64,000 nt of DNA from Pseudomonas sp. KUIN-1 (GTDB lineage Bacteria > Pseudomonadota > Gammaproteobacteria > Pseudomonadales > Pseudomonadaceae), in assembly GCF_009176725.1 (NCBI RefSeq), contig NZ_AP020337.1, forward strand, positions 3,789,501 through 3,853,500, written 5' to 3'. Positions within the stretch are counted from its first letter, which is position 1. Each line of letters opens with the position of its first letter. The notes below the pieces were generated by a model. That model was not told the origin of the DNA. It ran no database searches and saw only the letters and a list, made by a program, of their open reading frames with translations. The translations under genes were made by a program, and so were the position numbers. Shown here piece after piece: positions 9,303 to 19,707 of the stretch.

Positions 9303-10549
9303 AGGGTTTTCTCCTGATCCATCGGATGGTTGTTCTGCTGCTGTTCGATCACCTTCGCTTCAGGCACTACATCACCGGCACGCAGGGGCTTGAGGCGCAC
9401 ACCGTGAACCGGAAACAAACCGGCAATGGCCGGGAAACGACGCAGGAAAAAGAAACTCAATACGATCATCGGCGCACGCCACCACTGACCACGCGCCGCC
9501 CCCTTGAGGCTCATCTGTTTGCTGTGCGCCGCGGCAAGCTCCATAAGATGATTTTGCAGATGCTCATTGAGGGTGCGATCACGAATGAACAGGTTGGCTT
9601 CCAGGTTCAGCGCCAGGCTCAGCGGGTCGAGATTGCTGGAACCCACGGTGGACCAGTCCTGGTCGATCAGCGCGACCTTGCCGTGCAATGCACGTTGCTT
9701 GTATTCGTGAATGGCCACGCCATCGCGCAGCAGATAGGTATAGGTCAGTCGCGAGCAGACCCGCACGAACGGCATGTCGGGTTGGCCTTGCAGGATCAGG
9801 GTGACCTTGACGCCACGCCGTGAGGCATTGCGCAGCTCACGCAGAAAGCGGTAGCTGGGGTAAAAATACGCATTGGCCAGGGTGATGCGTTGCTTAGCAG
9901 CGCGAATCGCCTCCAGGTACTGCTCTTCGATATCGGTGCTGTGCTCGTCATTGTCGCGCTCGGCGAGCAGCATGCTGGCGTCACCGGCGCGGTCCAGCTT
10001 GAGTGCAATGGGCGGCAATTTGTCACGAACGACCTTGCTGAGCATATTCAACGCGCTGTGGTGAATGTCGCCAACAATCGGCCCGCGCACCAGAACGGCG
10101 TAGTCCTGTTTGGCCGTCAGACCGGTGTCGGTCATATGATCAACGCTGTAGTTGATGCCGCCGATAAAGCCCAGTTCGCCATCGATCACCACCACCTTAC
10201 GGTGCAGACGGCGAAACAGATTGGTGCGCATGCCCATGAACCGCGGGCGCGGATCGAACAGCTGAATCTGGATACCGGCGTCGATCATGGTTTTGACAAA
10301 CGTCGAACTCAGGTCCGAGGTGCCATAGTCATCCACCGTGACGACCACCTTCGCGCCATTCGCGGCGGCTTCGAGCAACGCCTGTTGCAGGCTCTCGCCG
10401 ATCCGGTCTTCAAAAATGATGAAGGTCTCGATCAGCACTTCTTTGCGCGCGGCACGTATGCATTCGAATACGCGGGCGTAGAAATCCTCGCCATTGATCA
10501 GCAACTCTACCGAGTTGCCGTCGCGCCACTGCCCTGTCGTATTGCTCAT
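9299..10549 (-). CDS. clsB: Cardiolipin synthase B (phospholipase D family)
   Basis: 416 residues, close to E. coli ClsB (413). It has two HKD catalytic motifs: HRKVVVIDGELGFIGGINYS in the first half and HGKVALIDQDWSTVGSSNLD in the second. It joins phospholipids to make cardiolipin, using phosphatidylglycerol and possibly phosphatidylethanolamine. I chose the ATG at 10549 (MSNTTGQWRDG); a longer open frame upstream overlaps ybhP and is not needed. The start overlaps the ybhP stop as ATGA, and its own stop overlaps the ybhN start in the same way. Confidence 0.93.
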   Translation of the reverse strand: MSNTTGQWRDGNSVELLINGEDFYARVFECIRAARKEVLIETFIIFEDRIGESLQQALLEAAANGAKVVVTVDDYGTSDLSSTFVKTMIDAGIQIQLFDPRPRFMGMRTNLFRRLHRKVVVIDGELGFIGGINYSVDHMTDTGLTAKQDYAVLVRGPIVGDIHHSALNMLSKVVRDKLPPIALKLDRAGDASMLLAERDNDEHSTDIEEQYLEAIRAAKQRITLANAYFYPSYRFLRELRNASRRGVKVTLILQGQPDMPFVRVCSRLTYTYLLRDGVAIHEYKQRALHGKVALIDQDWSTVGSSNLDPLSLALNLEANLFIRDRTLNEHLQNHLMELAAAHSKQMSLKGAARGQWWRAPMIVLSFFFLRRFPAIAGLFPVHGVRLKPLRAGDVVPEAKVIEQQQNNHPMDQEKTL

Positions 10550-11331
10550 AAGGTCAACTCCACCGCCAGCGGTGCATGATCGGAAAGGTGCGACCACGGT
10601 CGGCTGGACAACACTTTCGGCCGGTGCGAGGTCGCATTGCGGACATAGATCCGGTCCAGGCAGAGCAAGGGCCAACGGGCCGGAAAGCTTTTGGCTGGCG
10701 CCCCGAAGCGCTCGACGAAAACCTCATGCAGCCCACTGCCCTGCAGCGACGCATCGGCGCGCTGGCGCCAGTCATTGAAGTCACCGGCAACGATCACCGG
10801 CTCGCCCTCGGGAATACGTGCCATCAGCTCGTTAAGCAGTTTGAACTGTTGACGCCGATGGCTTTCACGCAACCCCAGATGCACACAGATCGCATGTACC
10901 CGGCCCGCATGTGGCACGTCGAGAATGCAGTGCAACAACCCGCGCTGCTCGGTGCCATGAATGGAAATGTCGAGGTTTTCATGCTGGATGATCGGGTATT
11001 TGGACAGCAACGCGTTGCCATGATCGCCATCCGGATACACCGCATTGCGGCCGTAGGCAAAATCATTCCACATGCTGTCGGCCAGAAACTCGTACTGCGA
11101 AATCGTCGGCCAGTCCTTGACCCTGCGCGCGTGGCTCTGCTGTTCGCCGTGCACTTCCTGAAGAAACACAATATCGGCCGATACAGTGCGCACAGCTTCA
11201 CGCAACTCCGGCAGAATGAAGCGGCGATTGAAAATGCCAAAGCCCATGTGCATGTTCATGGTCAGTACATTCAATGAAACACTGGCGGACACAGGTGTTG
11301 CTGGGCCGACAGGCGGATTGGCACTGGTCAA
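10546..11331 (-). CDS. ybhP: YbhP, endonuclease/exonuclease/phosphatase family protein
   Basis: 261 residues of the EEP (DNase I-like) superfamily. Visible motifs are LNVLTMNMHMGFG, FLQEVHGEQ (metal-binding Glu), AICVHLGLRE, VIVAGDFNDWR and LSDHAPLAVEL with the catalytic His near the C-terminus. It starts with TTG at 11331: GGGAG lies 6 nt upstream and no ATG is suitably placed. First gene of the ybhP-clsB-ybhN set, as in E. coli. The substrate is unknown; a phosphatase or phosphodiesterase acting on lipid head groups is possible but unproved. Confidence 0.86.
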   Translation of the reverse strand: MTSANPPVGPATPVSASVSLNVLTMNMHMGFGIFNRRFILPELREAVRTVSADIVFLQEVHGEQQSHARRVKDWPTISQYEFLADSMWNDFAYGRNAVYPDGDHGNALLSKYPIIQHENLDISIHGTEQRGLLHCILDVPHAGRVHAICVHLGLRESHRRQQFKLLNELMARIPEGEPVIVAGDFNDWRQRADASLQGSGLHEVFVERFGAPAKSFPARWPLLCLDRIYVRNATSHRPKVLSSRPWSHLSDHAPLAVELTL

Positions 11332-11535
11332 GACTTGCTCCCGGGTGAATATTCACGGCATATGAAGCCACCCGTGGGCACAGGTTCCGTCGCGTCTCTC
11401 ACGTGCTGTGTATTTGCCATATTCAATGGCCGGAGATGCACGCGAAAAACTCAGGCCAACATGAAACGCAGGCGCCCGATCGACAGCCTAAGCTGTCTAC
11501 CAGACCTGCAAAAAAAAGAGACAAGGAATCAAACC

Positions 11536-12075
11536 GTGGATGTATCGACTTCTCAACGCTACACCGCCCGGGCCAGATGGCTGCACTGGGTCATGGCCAT
11601 TCTGATCGTGCTCGCCTACACCCTGATTCTGAGCCGCACTCAGTTCGGCAAGGGCTCTGAATACCGCTTGCTGGTTGTGCAGAGTCACTACTGGGTCGGC
11701 ATTCTGATTCTGATCATGGCGTTTTTCCGTGTCGCCGAGCGTCGACGCCATCGTCCGCCCGGCATCACACCGCCACTTGAGGGGGCGTTGCGCATTGTCG
11801 CGACCCTGACCCATTACGCGCTGTATGCGTTTCTGCTTGCCCAGCCTTTACTGGGACTGCTGACGGTGATGGTGGAAAAAGGCGCGCTGCCCATCCCCCT
11901 CACCGATCTGCAGATTCCCTGGCCGCTGGCCACCTCGGACCACCTGGCCGAGACGTTCGAAGACCTGCACAAGTTGCTGGGCTCGATCTTCTACTATGTC
12001 ATCGGTCTGCATGTGATCGCTGCGCTCTGGCACCATCTGGTGCGCAAGGACAATACCCTCAAGCGCATGCTGTAA
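11536..12075 (+). CDS. Cytochrome b561 family protein
   Basis: 179 residues, four transmembrane helices with heme-ligand His in RYTARARWLHWVMAIL, VVQSHYWVGILIL, THYALYAFLL and GLHVIAALWHHLV. The family transfers electrons from the quinol pool or superoxide in the inner membrane (E. coli CybB type). GTG at 11536 is the likely start, since AAGGA lies 8 nt upstream; the frame stays open further 5' but that part looks non-coding. It ends 1 nt before the convergent methylthioinosine phosphorylase gene. The 204 bp upstream, shared with ybhP, holds both promoters; I see no clear boxes. Confidence 0.87.
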   Translation: MDVSTSQRYTARARWLHWVMAILIVLAYTLILSRTQFGKGSEYRLLVVQSHYWVGILILIMAFFRVAERRRHRPPGITPPLEGALRIVATLTHYALYAFLLAQPLLGLLTVMVEKGALPIPLTDLQIPWPLATSDHLAETFEDLHKLLGSIFYYVIGLHVIAALWHHLVRKDNTLKRML

Positions 12076-12076
12076 T

Positions 12077-12826
<750 letters not shown>

Positions 12827-13837
12827 TTAATCGATCAGTTGAGCAGCGCGCAGAGCCTGGAGCGCGGCCTGCCAGCGCGGGTGTTGCCGATAGTCGGTAC
12901 TGGCCGACGCCAGACCGCGCATACGGGCGATACGTGGCGAAGGCTTGACCTTCAGGCGCTGCGCAGCGCCCAGCGCAAGCTCTGCGGCCGCGCGGTCGTT
13001 GCACACCAGGCCCATGTCGCATCCGGCTGTCAGCGCTGCCTCGATACGGCTGGCCGCATCCCCGACGACATGAGCGCCGGCCATCGACAGGTCGTCACTG
13101 AAAATAACACCGTCAAATTGCAGTTCGTCGCGCAGAATGTCCTGCAGCCAGCGCCTTGAAAAGCCAGCGGGCTGCGAATCGACTTTCGGGTAGATGACAT
13201 GCGCCGGCATCACTGCAGCCAGCTGCTGACTCAAGCGTGCAAACGGCACCAGATCGCTGGCGCGGATCTCTTCCAGGCTGCGCTCGTCATTCGGGATAGC
13301 CACATGAGAATCGGCTTCAGCCCAGCCGTGACCGGGAAAATGCTTGCCGGTGGCAGCCATGCCGGCGGCGTTCATCCCACGAATGAACGCCCCTGCCAGC
13401 AACGCCGCGCGCTGCGGATCGCCTTCGAACGATCGCGTGCCGACCACAGCGCTGCGCTGGTAGTCGAGGTCCAGCACCGGGGCGAAGCTCAGGTCCAGTC
13501 CGACCGCCAGCACTTCGGTCGCCATCAGCCAGCCACAGTGCTCAGCCAGAAGCTCGGCGTCAGGCTTGTCGGCGATGGCGCGCATCGGCGGCAGGCGTAC
13601 GAAGCCCTCACGCAGGCGCTGCACCCTGCCGCCCTCCTGATCGACGGCCAGCAGCAGGTCCGGGCGCACGGCACGAATCGCGGCGCTCAATTCACGAACC
13701 TGACGGGGATGCTCGATGTTTCGGGCAAAGATGATCAAACCGCCCACTTCGGGCTGACGCAAAAACTGACGGTCTTCGCTGGTCAGCCAGGTGCCGGCGA
13801 CATCGACCATCAGGGAGCCTTGCAGGCCAGAACTCAT
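12827..13837 (-). CDS. nagZ: NagZ, beta-N-acetylhexosaminidase (GH3)
   Basis: 336 residues, cytoplasmic GH3 enzyme that removes GlcNAc from anhydro-muropeptides in peptidoglycan recycling; its products control AmpR/ampC induction. The NagZ signature KHFPGHGWAEADSH carries the catalytic Asp-His pair, and FDGVIFSDDLSMAGA holds the nucleophile Asp. MVDVAGTWLTSED opens the domain. I use the ATG at 13837 (MSSGLQGSLM), with AAGGG about 11 nt upstream; the frame remains open 26 codons further but without family sequence. 125 nt follow psrA. Confidence 0.94.
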   Translation of the reverse strand: MSSGLQGSLMVDVAGTWLTSEDRQFLRQPEVGGLIIFARNIEHPRQVRELSAAIRAVRPDLLLAVDQEGGRVQRLREGFVRLPPMRAIADKPDAELLAEHCGWLMATEVLAVGLDLSFAPVLDLDYQRSAVVGTRSFEGDPQRAALLAGAFIRGMNAAGMAATGKHFPGHGWAEADSHVAIPNDERSLEEIRASDLVPFARLSQQLAAVMPAHVIYPKVDSQPAGFSRRWLQDILRDELQFDGVIFSDDLSMAGAHVVGDAASRIEAALTAGCDMGLVCNDRAAAELALGAAQRLKVKPSPRIARMRGLASASTDYRQHPRWQAALQALRAAQLID

Positions 13838-13962
13838 AGAAAAACCCTTACACACCAGTGCTCGTTCACAATCCGGGCATGGTGCTTGATCCTGAAGCCC
13901 GACGCAATCCGACACGCCAGTGCAGCCTGATTCAGGGCAGAGGTTGATTCAAGGCAGAGGCT

Positions 13963-14679
13963 TCAGGCCTTGGCGACCGCAGGTGTGCTGGTGCTGCTCT
14001 TGGTCCGCGGCCTGAGCTGGGCGGCGATCATCGCAGGATCGCTGACGCCGGTGTCGGCGCGCATGCCGGCGGCCAGAAAAGGCACCATCAGGCGCATGAC
14101 CTGCTCGATGGAGGTATTGACGCCGAAATCGGTCTCGGCAATGGCGCGCAGGGCCTTGATCCCGGACATGCTGAACGCCGCAGCGCCGAGCATGAAGTGC
14201 ACGCGCCAGAACAGCTCGATGGGCGGAATGCGCGGCGCGGCTTCGTTGACCAGCGTCATGTAGCGACGGAACACCTTGCCATACATGTCTTCGAGGTAGC
14301 GCCGCAGGTGGCCCTGGCTCTGACTGAAGGCAAGCCCCAGCAGGCGCATGAAGATCGACAGGTCGTTACCGCTGCGCGGCTGCACCACAAGCGCCTGCTC
14401 GACGAGAATCTCCAGCAGTTCCTCAAGGCTTGGCTTGTGTTCGGGTTTCGCCTGGCGGCGCTCCAGTTCGCGATCGAGACTGATGCAGAACGGTCCCAGA
14501 AAACGCGAGAACACGGCCTGAATCAACGCCTTCTTCGAGCCGAAGTGATAATTCACCGCAGCCAGATTGACCGACGCCTTGCTGGTGATAAGACGCAAGG
14601 ACGTTTCGGCAAAGCCTTTCTCTGCGAACAACTGCTCTGCAGCATCAAGAATGCGTTCAACGGTTTCCGACTGGGCCAT
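13963..14679 (-). CDS. psrA: PsrA, TetR-family regulator responsive to long-chain fatty acids
   Basis: 238 residues. The N-terminal TetR helix-turn-helix (residues ~5-50: ILDAAEQLFAEKGFAETSLR, then VNLAAVNYHFGSKKALIQAV) is followed by a ligand domain. Its position between nagZ and lexA is the conserved Pseudomonas psrA locus. In Pseudomonas, PsrA activates rpoS, represses itself and fatty-acid oxidation genes, and in P. syringae affects quorum sensing and the type III system. A matching site lies just upstream (14694-14707), which supports autorepression. Confidence 0.92.
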   Translation of the reverse strand: MAQSETVERILDAAEQLFAEKGFAETSLRLITSKASVNLAAVNYHFGSKKALIQAVFSRFLGPFCISLDRELERRQAKPEHKPSLEELLEILVEQALVVQPRSGNDLSIFMRLLGLAFSQSQGHLRRYLEDMYGKVFRRYMTLVNEAAPRIPPIELFWRVHFMLGAAAFSMSGIKALRAIAETDFGVNTSIEQVMRLMVPFLAAGMRADTGVSDPAMIAAQLRPRTKSSTSTPAVAKA

Positions 14680-14693
14680 GGCTCTCTGCCTAA

Positions 14694-14707
14694 CAAACGA
14701 ACGTTTG
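14694..14707. promoter_or_regulatory. PsrA box (autoregulatory operator)
   Basis: CAAACGAACGTTTG fits the known PsrA motif (G/C)AAAC-N2-4-GTTT(G/C) exactly. It begins 15 nt upstream of the psrA start codon, so binding would block psrA expression. The AT-rich run next to it (GAAACATACGTATC) may extend the site. Confidence 0.75.
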
Positions 14708-14890
14708 AAACATACGTATCAAACGCCTCGATTGTCAAGCCGGACCGTTCATTTTGTGGCCGAACAGTCACGGTAAAGGATGTTAAATGACAAAAGACAG
14801 GCATTGCCGAGGTTTTTGACCAGAGGCTCCGACCGGGTTGAACACCGCCTGGCGGCGAAAATGAAATGGATGATTGCCAACGCGCCTTCA

Positions 14891-14925
14891 CTGTATATAA
14901 TCACAGTCACTGTATAAAAAGCCAG
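14891..14925 (+). promoter_or_regulatory. Tandem LexA (SOS) boxes upstream of lexA
   Basis: Box 1 is CTGTATATAATCACAG (14891-14906), a full CTGT-N8-ACAG match. Box 2 is CTGTATAAAAAGCCAG (14910-14925), with one mismatch in the right arm. They are 19 bp apart centre to centre and end 10 nt before the lexA ATG, as expected for autorepression. No separate SOS box precedes sulA, so sulA is probably controlled from here. Confidence 0.9.
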
Positions 14926-14935
14926 AGCGCCCCTC

Positions 14936-15544
14936 ATGATCAAACTGACGCCACGCCAGGCTGAAATCCTGGGTTTCATCAAACGCTGCCTGGAAGACAA
15001 CGGGTTCCCGCCGACACGTGCGGAGATCGCTCAGGAGCTGGGCTTCAAATCGCCCAACGCTGCGGAAGAGCACCTCAAGGCCCTGGCCCGCAAAGGCGCT
15101 ATCGAAATGACTCCGGGTGCTTCACGCGGCATTCGCATCCCCGGCTTCGAAGCGCGGCAGGACGACAGCAGCCTGCCCGTCATCGGCCGCGTTGCAGCAG
15201 GTGCACCGATCCTGGCGCAGCAACACATCGAAGAGTCCTGCAACATCAACCCCTCCTTCTTCCACCCCAGCGCCAACTACCTGTTGCGCGTTCATGGCAT
15301 GAGCATGAAGGACGTCGGCATTCTGGACGGTGATCTGCTCGCCGTGCACACCACGCGTGAGGCTCGCAACGGCCAGATCGTGGTTGCCCGGATAGGCGAT
15401 GAAGTGACCGTCAAGCGTTTCAAGCGTGAAGGCAGCAAGGTCTGGCTGCTGGCGGAAAACCCTGATTTCGCACCCATCGAGGTCGATCTCAAGGATCAGG
15501 AACTGGTGATCGAAGGTTTGAGCGTCGGCGTCATTCGCCGCTAA
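14936..15544 (+). CDS. lexA: LexA, SOS-response repressor
   Basis: 202 residues. The N-terminal winged helix ([35 protein letters not shown]) binds SOS boxes. The C-terminal S24 self-cleavage domain has the scissile Ala88-Gly89 (GRVAAGAP), nucleophile Ser123 (HGMSMKD) and Lys160 (VTVKRF). RecA filaments trigger its cleavage after DNA damage. Two SOS boxes sit directly upstream. sulA follows after 9 nt. Confidence 0.97.
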   Translation: MIKLTPRQAEILGFIKRCLEDNGFPPTRAEIAQELGFKSPNAAEEHLKALARKGAIEMTPGASRGIRIPGFEARQDDSSLPVIGRVAAGAPILAQQHIEESCNINPSFFHPSANYLLRVHGMSMKDVGILDGDLLAVHTTREARNGQIVVARIGDEVTVKRFKREGSKVWLLAENPDFAPIEVDLKDQELVIEGLSVGVIRR

Positions 15545-15553
15545 GGAGACGTT

Positions 15554-16024
15554 ATGCAGTTCCATCAAGCACCGCATTCGCAATTGCCGCTGTTCGAGGC
15601 GTTTCTGGCCCAGCCCATCGCCCCGCTGCTCACAAATGCAGTCGAAACGCCTTGGGGCGATGAGCCAGAGCCCTTCAGTGAGCTGTCATTGCGCGGCGCC
15701 GCCGGGAACTGCCTCAACCTGCTGGCACCCATCCTTCGGGAGCTGAGCGAGGAACTGGATGCGCGCTGGCTGACACTGATCGCACCGCCATCCAGCCTGA
15801 CGCAGACCTGGCTGCGCGACGCGGGACTCAACAGGGAGCGGATTCTGCTGCTGCAGCCACGCGGTATACAAAGCGTACTGGAGCTGACGCGCGAAGCACT
15901 TCGACTGGGCCGTAGTCATACGGTGGTGAGCTGGATCAACCCGCTGGGCGCCATAGCGCGTCAGCAATTGATCAGTGCAGCAAAAATCGGGGAAGCACAG
16001 AGCCTGAACATCCGGCTGGGCTGA
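15554..16024 (+). CDS. sulA: SulA-type cell-division inhibitor
   Basis: 156 residues. The RecA-like SulA fold is recognisable: LSLRGAAGNCLNLLAPILREL, RWLTLIAPPSSLTQTWLRDAGL and TVVSWINPLGAIARQQL. SulA binds FtsZ and halts septation during the SOS response. The ATG follows AAGGAG, which overlaps the lexA stop region, so the two genes form one SOS operon, a conserved arrangement in Pseudomonas. Confidence 0.93.
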   Translation: MQFHQAPHSQLPLFEAFLAQPIAPLLTNAVETPWGDEPEPFSELSLRGAAGNCLNLLAPILRELSEELDARWLTLIAPPSSLTQTWLRDAGLNRERILLLQPRGIQSVLELTREALRLGRSHTVVSWINPLGAIARQQLISAAKIGEAQSLNIRLG

Positions 16025-16038
16025 GGCCCGGTCGTCGA

Positions 16039-16272
16039 TCAGTGCAGAACGTGGGGTACATCGTCCTTTTCGATTTCGCCTTCAGCCAGGCGGCCGGCCA
16101 TCTGCACACCCACACTCAACATGGCTTTGGCGACTTCGACATGCTGACCTTGCATGAACGCTTTGGCATCCGCAGAGAAATCAAGCGTTACCAGAGAACC
16201 CTCGTCATCGGCACGACGCAGCTCGATACGTCCGTCAGGCAGTTCGACAATTTCCAGGAAAGAGGTAGGCAT
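16039..16272 (-). CDS. Conserved hypothetical protein, 77 residues
   Basis: A small acidic protein that begins MPTSFLEIVELPDGRIELRRAD and ends KDDVPHVLH. It has no signal peptide or membrane segment. A protein of this size is found next to sulA in other pseudomonads, which supports it being real. CGGAG lies 12 nt before the chosen ATG (16272); a longer start at 16302 has less support. Convergent with sulA, 14 nt apart. Function unknown. Confidence 0.75.
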   Translation of the reverse strand: MPTSFLEIVELPDGRIELRRADDEGSLVTLDFSADAKAFMQGQHVEVAKAMLSVGVQMAGRLAEGEIEKDDVPHVLH

Positions 16273-16336
16273 TGGTACAGTTACTCCGCGATAAGCCGGC
16301 ATTGTAACAGCCTGCCAGCCCTTACTTCATTGGTTT

Positions 16337-16858
16337 TCAGCACTCGCTCAGGCCTTCACGAAAACGGATGGCCAACCCTTTGAGTTGTTGACGCCAATTC
16401 TCGAGCTCTTCACGTGAGAGTTCAGACTCCGGCTCGGCGTCCAGGTTCACTGCCTGTATCATCGGCTGCGTGACATCACCCTTGAGCTTTTTCGGCGCAC
16501 GCGGTGGCTCATACAATGCGTTGTAGGCCGCCAGTAGTTGCGCAAGCCATGTCTGGCGATTCTGGGCGAGTTCTACCAGCTCGGCCATTTCGGGAATGGC
16601 GATGGCGTTCAGCACTTCCTGCGTCAACAATTCTTCCGCACGACGCGCGCCGGCCTGCGGCAAACGGTAGTAGCCAGCGATCTCGTGGCACAGGCCCAGC
16701 AGCGCACCATACAGATGAAACAGCGCGGACTCACGCTCTGCCTGCAACAACGCAGGAGAGTTCACCGCCTGGCCCTTCTCCGCCCTGCCCAACGCTTCGA
16801 GCGAGAGCCCTGCGAAATAGATTTTCTGGTTGGTACGGGTATAGAGCTCATGAGCCAT
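16337..16858 (-). CDS. Conserved hypothetical protein (DUF6586-like), 173 residues
   Basis: Starts MAHELYTRTNQKIYFAGL at 16858, with GGAGAG 8-10 nt upstream; the open frame further 5' lacks conserved sequence. Mostly helical, rich in Leu/Ala/Glu, and predicted soluble; no catalytic motif seen. It lies downstream of topA on the same strand with a terminator-like hairpin between. The family name is my recollection; the role is unknown. Confidence 0.75.
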   Translation of the reverse strand: MAHELYTRTNQKIYFAGLSLEALGRAEKGQAVNSPALLQAERESALFHLYGALLGLCHEIAGYYRLPQAGARRAEELLTQEVLNAIAIPEMAELVELAQNRQTWLAQLLAAYNALYEPPRAPKKLKGDVTQPMIQAVNLDAEPESELSREELENWRQQLKGLAIRFREGLSEC

Positions 16859-16943
16859 GGCGACACTCTCCACAACGATGGGATAGAAAACAGCATAGCC
16901 TGTGACGCCTGGACAGTCCGGCGAAACAGGCGGATGCCTGTCG

Positions 16944-16973
16944 AAAACAGCGCCCGACTCCCTTGAGCCGGGC
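16944..16973 (-). terminator. Rho-independent terminator after topA
   Basis: On the minus strand, GCCCGGCTC-AAGG-GAGTCGGGC forms a 9-bp stem with one G-T pair, followed by GCTGTTTT. It starts 9 nt beyond the topA stop codon. Confidence 0.6.
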
Positions 16974-16981
16974 ATTTGCGA

Positions 16982-19594
16982 TCAACGCTTGTCTTCAACC
17001 TTCCAGGCGCTGCCGTCGTAGAACGCACGCCAGCCGGTAGGCTTGCCTTCTACTTCGGTCTGGACGTATTGCTCTTTGGTCTTGCGACTGTAGCGGATCA
17101 CGGCTGGACGACCGTCCGGATCCTTCTTCGGCGCTTCGCAAAGGAAGTGATACTTAGGATCGATTTCGTCCTTGTGCGGGGCGATTTCGATGACCAGCGG
17201 CGCGCGGGTTTCGCGATTCTTCGGGAACTGGCTGGCGGCCAGGAACAGACCCGAAGCCCCGTCACGCAGGATGTAAGTATCGTCAACCTTGTCGCACTTG
17301 AGCTCCGGCATTTTCACCGGGTCCATCTTCGGCGGCGCCGCGTCGCCGCTTTTCAGCAGTTTACGGGTGTTCTTGCAGTCCGGATTGGTGCAGCCGAAAA
17401 ACTTGCCGAAACGGCCGGTCTTGAGCTGCATCTCGCTGCCGCACTTGTCACATTCCAGGCTCGGACCTTCATAGCCTTTGATGCGATAAGTGCCTTCCTC
17501 GATCTCGTAACCGGTGCAATCAGGGTTGTTGCCGCAGATATGCAGCTTGTGCTTCTCGTCCAGCAGGTAGGCGTCCATCGCCGTGCTGCAGATCGGGCAG
17601 CGATGCTTGCCGCGCAGAACCCGCGACTCGGACTCACCCTCATCATCGTCGGCAATTTCGTCGCCGGGGGTCAGATTGACGGTCGCCTTGCAGCGTTCCT
17701 TGGGTGGCAGGCTGTAGCCGGAGCAACCCAGGAAAACGCCCGTCGAGGCAGTACGGATCTGCATTGGACGACCGCACACCTTGCACGGGATATCCGTCAT
17801 CACCGGCTGGTTGGCGCGCATGCCGCCATCAGCGGCCTCGGCCACCTCGAGTTTTTTACGGAAATCGCCGTAGAACTCGTCCAGCACGTTCTTCCAGTCA
17901 CGCTCACCCTGCGCCACGTCGTCGAGGTTCTCTTCCATCCCGGCGGTAAAGCCATAGTCCATCAGGTTGGAAAAGCTTTCGGACAGTCGCCCAGTGACGA
18001 TGTCGCCCATCTTTTCCGAGTAGAAGCGGCGGTTATGCAACGCCACGTAGCCACGGTCCTGAATGGTCGAGATGATCGCAGCGTAGGTCGACGGGCGGCC
18101 GATGCCACGCTTTTCCATCTCCTTGACCAGGCTCGCTTCCGAGTAACGCGCAGGCGGCTTGGTGAAGTGCTGGCTTGGGTCGAGCTTGTTCAGTTTCAGC
18201 GTTTCGCCCTGCGCCATGTCCGGCAGAACATCGTCATCGCCCGGCTTGGCCATCTGCGGCAGTGCACGGGTGTAACCGTCGAACTTGAGGATGCGGCCCT
18301 TGGCGCGCAGCTCGAAATCGCTCGCGGCGACCGTGACGGTGGTCGACAGGTATTGCGCAGGCAGCATCTGGCAGGCCACGAACTGGCGCCAGATCAACTC
18401 GTAAAGACGCTCGGCGTCACGCTCCATCCCGGTCAGTTTGCTCGGGTGAGTGTTGACGTCGGAAGGACGAATCGCTTCGTGCGCCTCTTGCGCGCCTTCC
18501 TTGCTGCTGTAGACGTTGGGCGACTCCGGCAGGTACTTCTTGCCGAATTCGGTTCCGATGTAGTCACGCGCCATGCTCACTGCGTCAGCCGACAGGTTGG
18601 TCGAGTCGGTACGCATGTAGGTGATGTAGCCCGCTTCGTACAAGCGCTGAGCCATCATCATGGTCTTCTTCACGCCGAAGCCCAGGCGGTTGCTCGCTGC
18701 CTGCTGCAGGGTCGAGGTAATGAACGGCGCCGATGGCTTGCTGCTGGTCGGCTTGTCTTCACGCTTGACGATGCTGTAGCTGGACGCCTTGAGCTTTTCA
18801 AGGGCGGCCATGGCCTGGGTTTCATTCAGCGGCTTGAATGCTTCGCCGTTTTCACGCGCCACTTCGAAACGCACATTGGCGCCCTTGGCGGTGCCCAGAT
18901 CGGCGTGGATCTCCCAATACTCTTCTGGGTTGAACGCACGGATTTCACGTTCGCGCTCGACCACCAGTTTTACTGCGACCGACTGCACACGCCCGGCGGA
19001 CAAGCCACGGGCGACTTTCTGCCAGAGCAGCGGCGAGACCATGTAGCCGACGACGCGGTCGAGGAAGCGACGCGCCTGCTGGGCGTTGACCCGGGCAATA
19101 TCCAGTTCGCCTGGCTTGGAAAACGCTTCCTGAATGGCTTTCTTGGTGATCTCGTTGAACACCACGCGCTTGTAGCGGCTGTCATCCCCCCCGATGGCTT
19201 CGCGCAGGTGCCAGGCAATGGCTTCCCCTTCGCGGTCCAAGTCCGTCGCGAGATAGATGATGTCGGCATCCTTGGCGAGCTTGCGCAGCTCTTCGATGAC
19301 CTTTTCCTTGCCGGGGAGGATCTCGTACTTGGCTTTCCAGCCGTGTTCCGGATCGACTCCCATGCGCGAGACCAGCTGGCGTTGCGCCTTTTCTTTCGGC
19401 GTCAGTACCGGGCCTTCGCCCGCAGCAGCCTTGCCACGCTTGGCGGCAGGATCTTTGGCGGCACTCGCCGAACCGCTGGTGGGCAGGTCTCGGATATGGC
19501 CGATACTCGACTTCACCACGTACTGGTTGCCCAAATACTTGTTGATGGTCTTGGCCTTAGCCGGGGATTCCACGATGACCAGCGATTTGCCCAT
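16982..19594 (-). CDS. topA: DNA topoisomerase I
   Basis: 870 residues, type IA topoisomerase that relaxes negative supercoils. TOPRIM domain at the N-terminus ([35 protein letters not shown] holds the acidic metal-binding triad). The active-site Tyr326 is in [11 protein letters not shown]. Three Cys4 zinc ribbons follow near the C-terminus ([24 protein letters not shown]), then a basic tail. The length is usual for Pseudomonas. A long antisense open frame covers the gene but is a codon-bias artefact. Confidence 0.97.
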   Translation of the reverse strand: MGKSLVIVESPAKAKTINKYLGNQYVVKSSIGHIRDLPTSGSASAAKDPAAKRGKAAAGEGPVLTPKEKAQRQLVSRMGVDPEHGWKAKYEILPGKEKVIEELRKLAKDADIIYLATDLDREGEAIAWHLREAIGGDDSRYKRVVFNEITKKAIQEAFSKPGELDIARVNAQQARRFLDRVVGYMVSPLLWQKVARGLSAGRVQSVAVKLVVEREREIRAFNPEEYWEIHADLGTAKGANVRFEVARENGEAFKPLNETQAMAALEKLKASSYSIVKREDKPTSSKPSAPFITSTLQQAASNRLGFGVKKTMMMAQRLYEAGYITYMRTDSTNLSADAVSMARDYIGTEFGKKYLPESPNVYSSKEGAQEAHEAIRPSDVNTHPSKLTGMERDAERLYELIWRQFVACQMLPAQYLSTTVTVAASDFELRAKGRILKFDGYTRALPQMAKPGDDDVLPDMAQGETLKLNKLDPSQHFTKPPARYSEASLVKEMEKRGIGRPSTYAAIISTIQDRGYVALHNRRFYSEKMGDIVTGRLSESFSNLMDYGFTAGMEENLDDVAQGERDWKNVLDEFYGDFRKKLEVAEAADGGMRANQPVMTDIPCKVCGRPMQIRTASTGVFLGCSGYSLPPKERCKATVNLTPGDEIADDDEGESESRVLRGKHRCPICSTAMDAYLLDEKHKLHICGNNPDCTGYEIEEGTYRIKGYEGPSLECDKCGSEMQLKTGRFGKFFGCTNPDCKNTRKLLKSGDAAPPKMDPVKMPELKCDKVDDTYILRDGASGLFLAASQFPKNRETRAPLVIEIAPHKDEIDPKYHFLCEAPKKDPDGRPAVIRYSRKTKEQYVQTEVEGKPTGWRAFYDGSAWKVEDKR

Positions 19595-19646
19595 GGATCA
19601 GAAAATTCCTGAATACTAGATGAAAGACAGTGAGGAGCTTGTAAAG

Positions 19647-19666
19647 GCCACGCTATATATAGTGGC
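19647..19666. promoter_or_regulatory. AT-rich inverted repeat in the topA promoter region
   Basis: GCCAC-GCTATATATA-GTGGC, a 5-bp inverted repeat around an alternating TA tract, 53 nt upstream of the topA ATG. On the minus strand the tract could serve as a -10 element, and easy melting would suit a supercoiling-sensitive topA promoter. Inference only. Confidence 0.35.
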
Positions 19667-19707
19667 TACAAGGTGAGGTCAAGCACAGCCTGTTGTGCAA
19701 TCGCCTC

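Noticed and set aside
16976..19612. 878-codon open frame antisense to topA
   Set aside because: TopA is unmistakable on the other strand; the frame mirrors GC-rich third-base bias and shows no domain or ribosome site.
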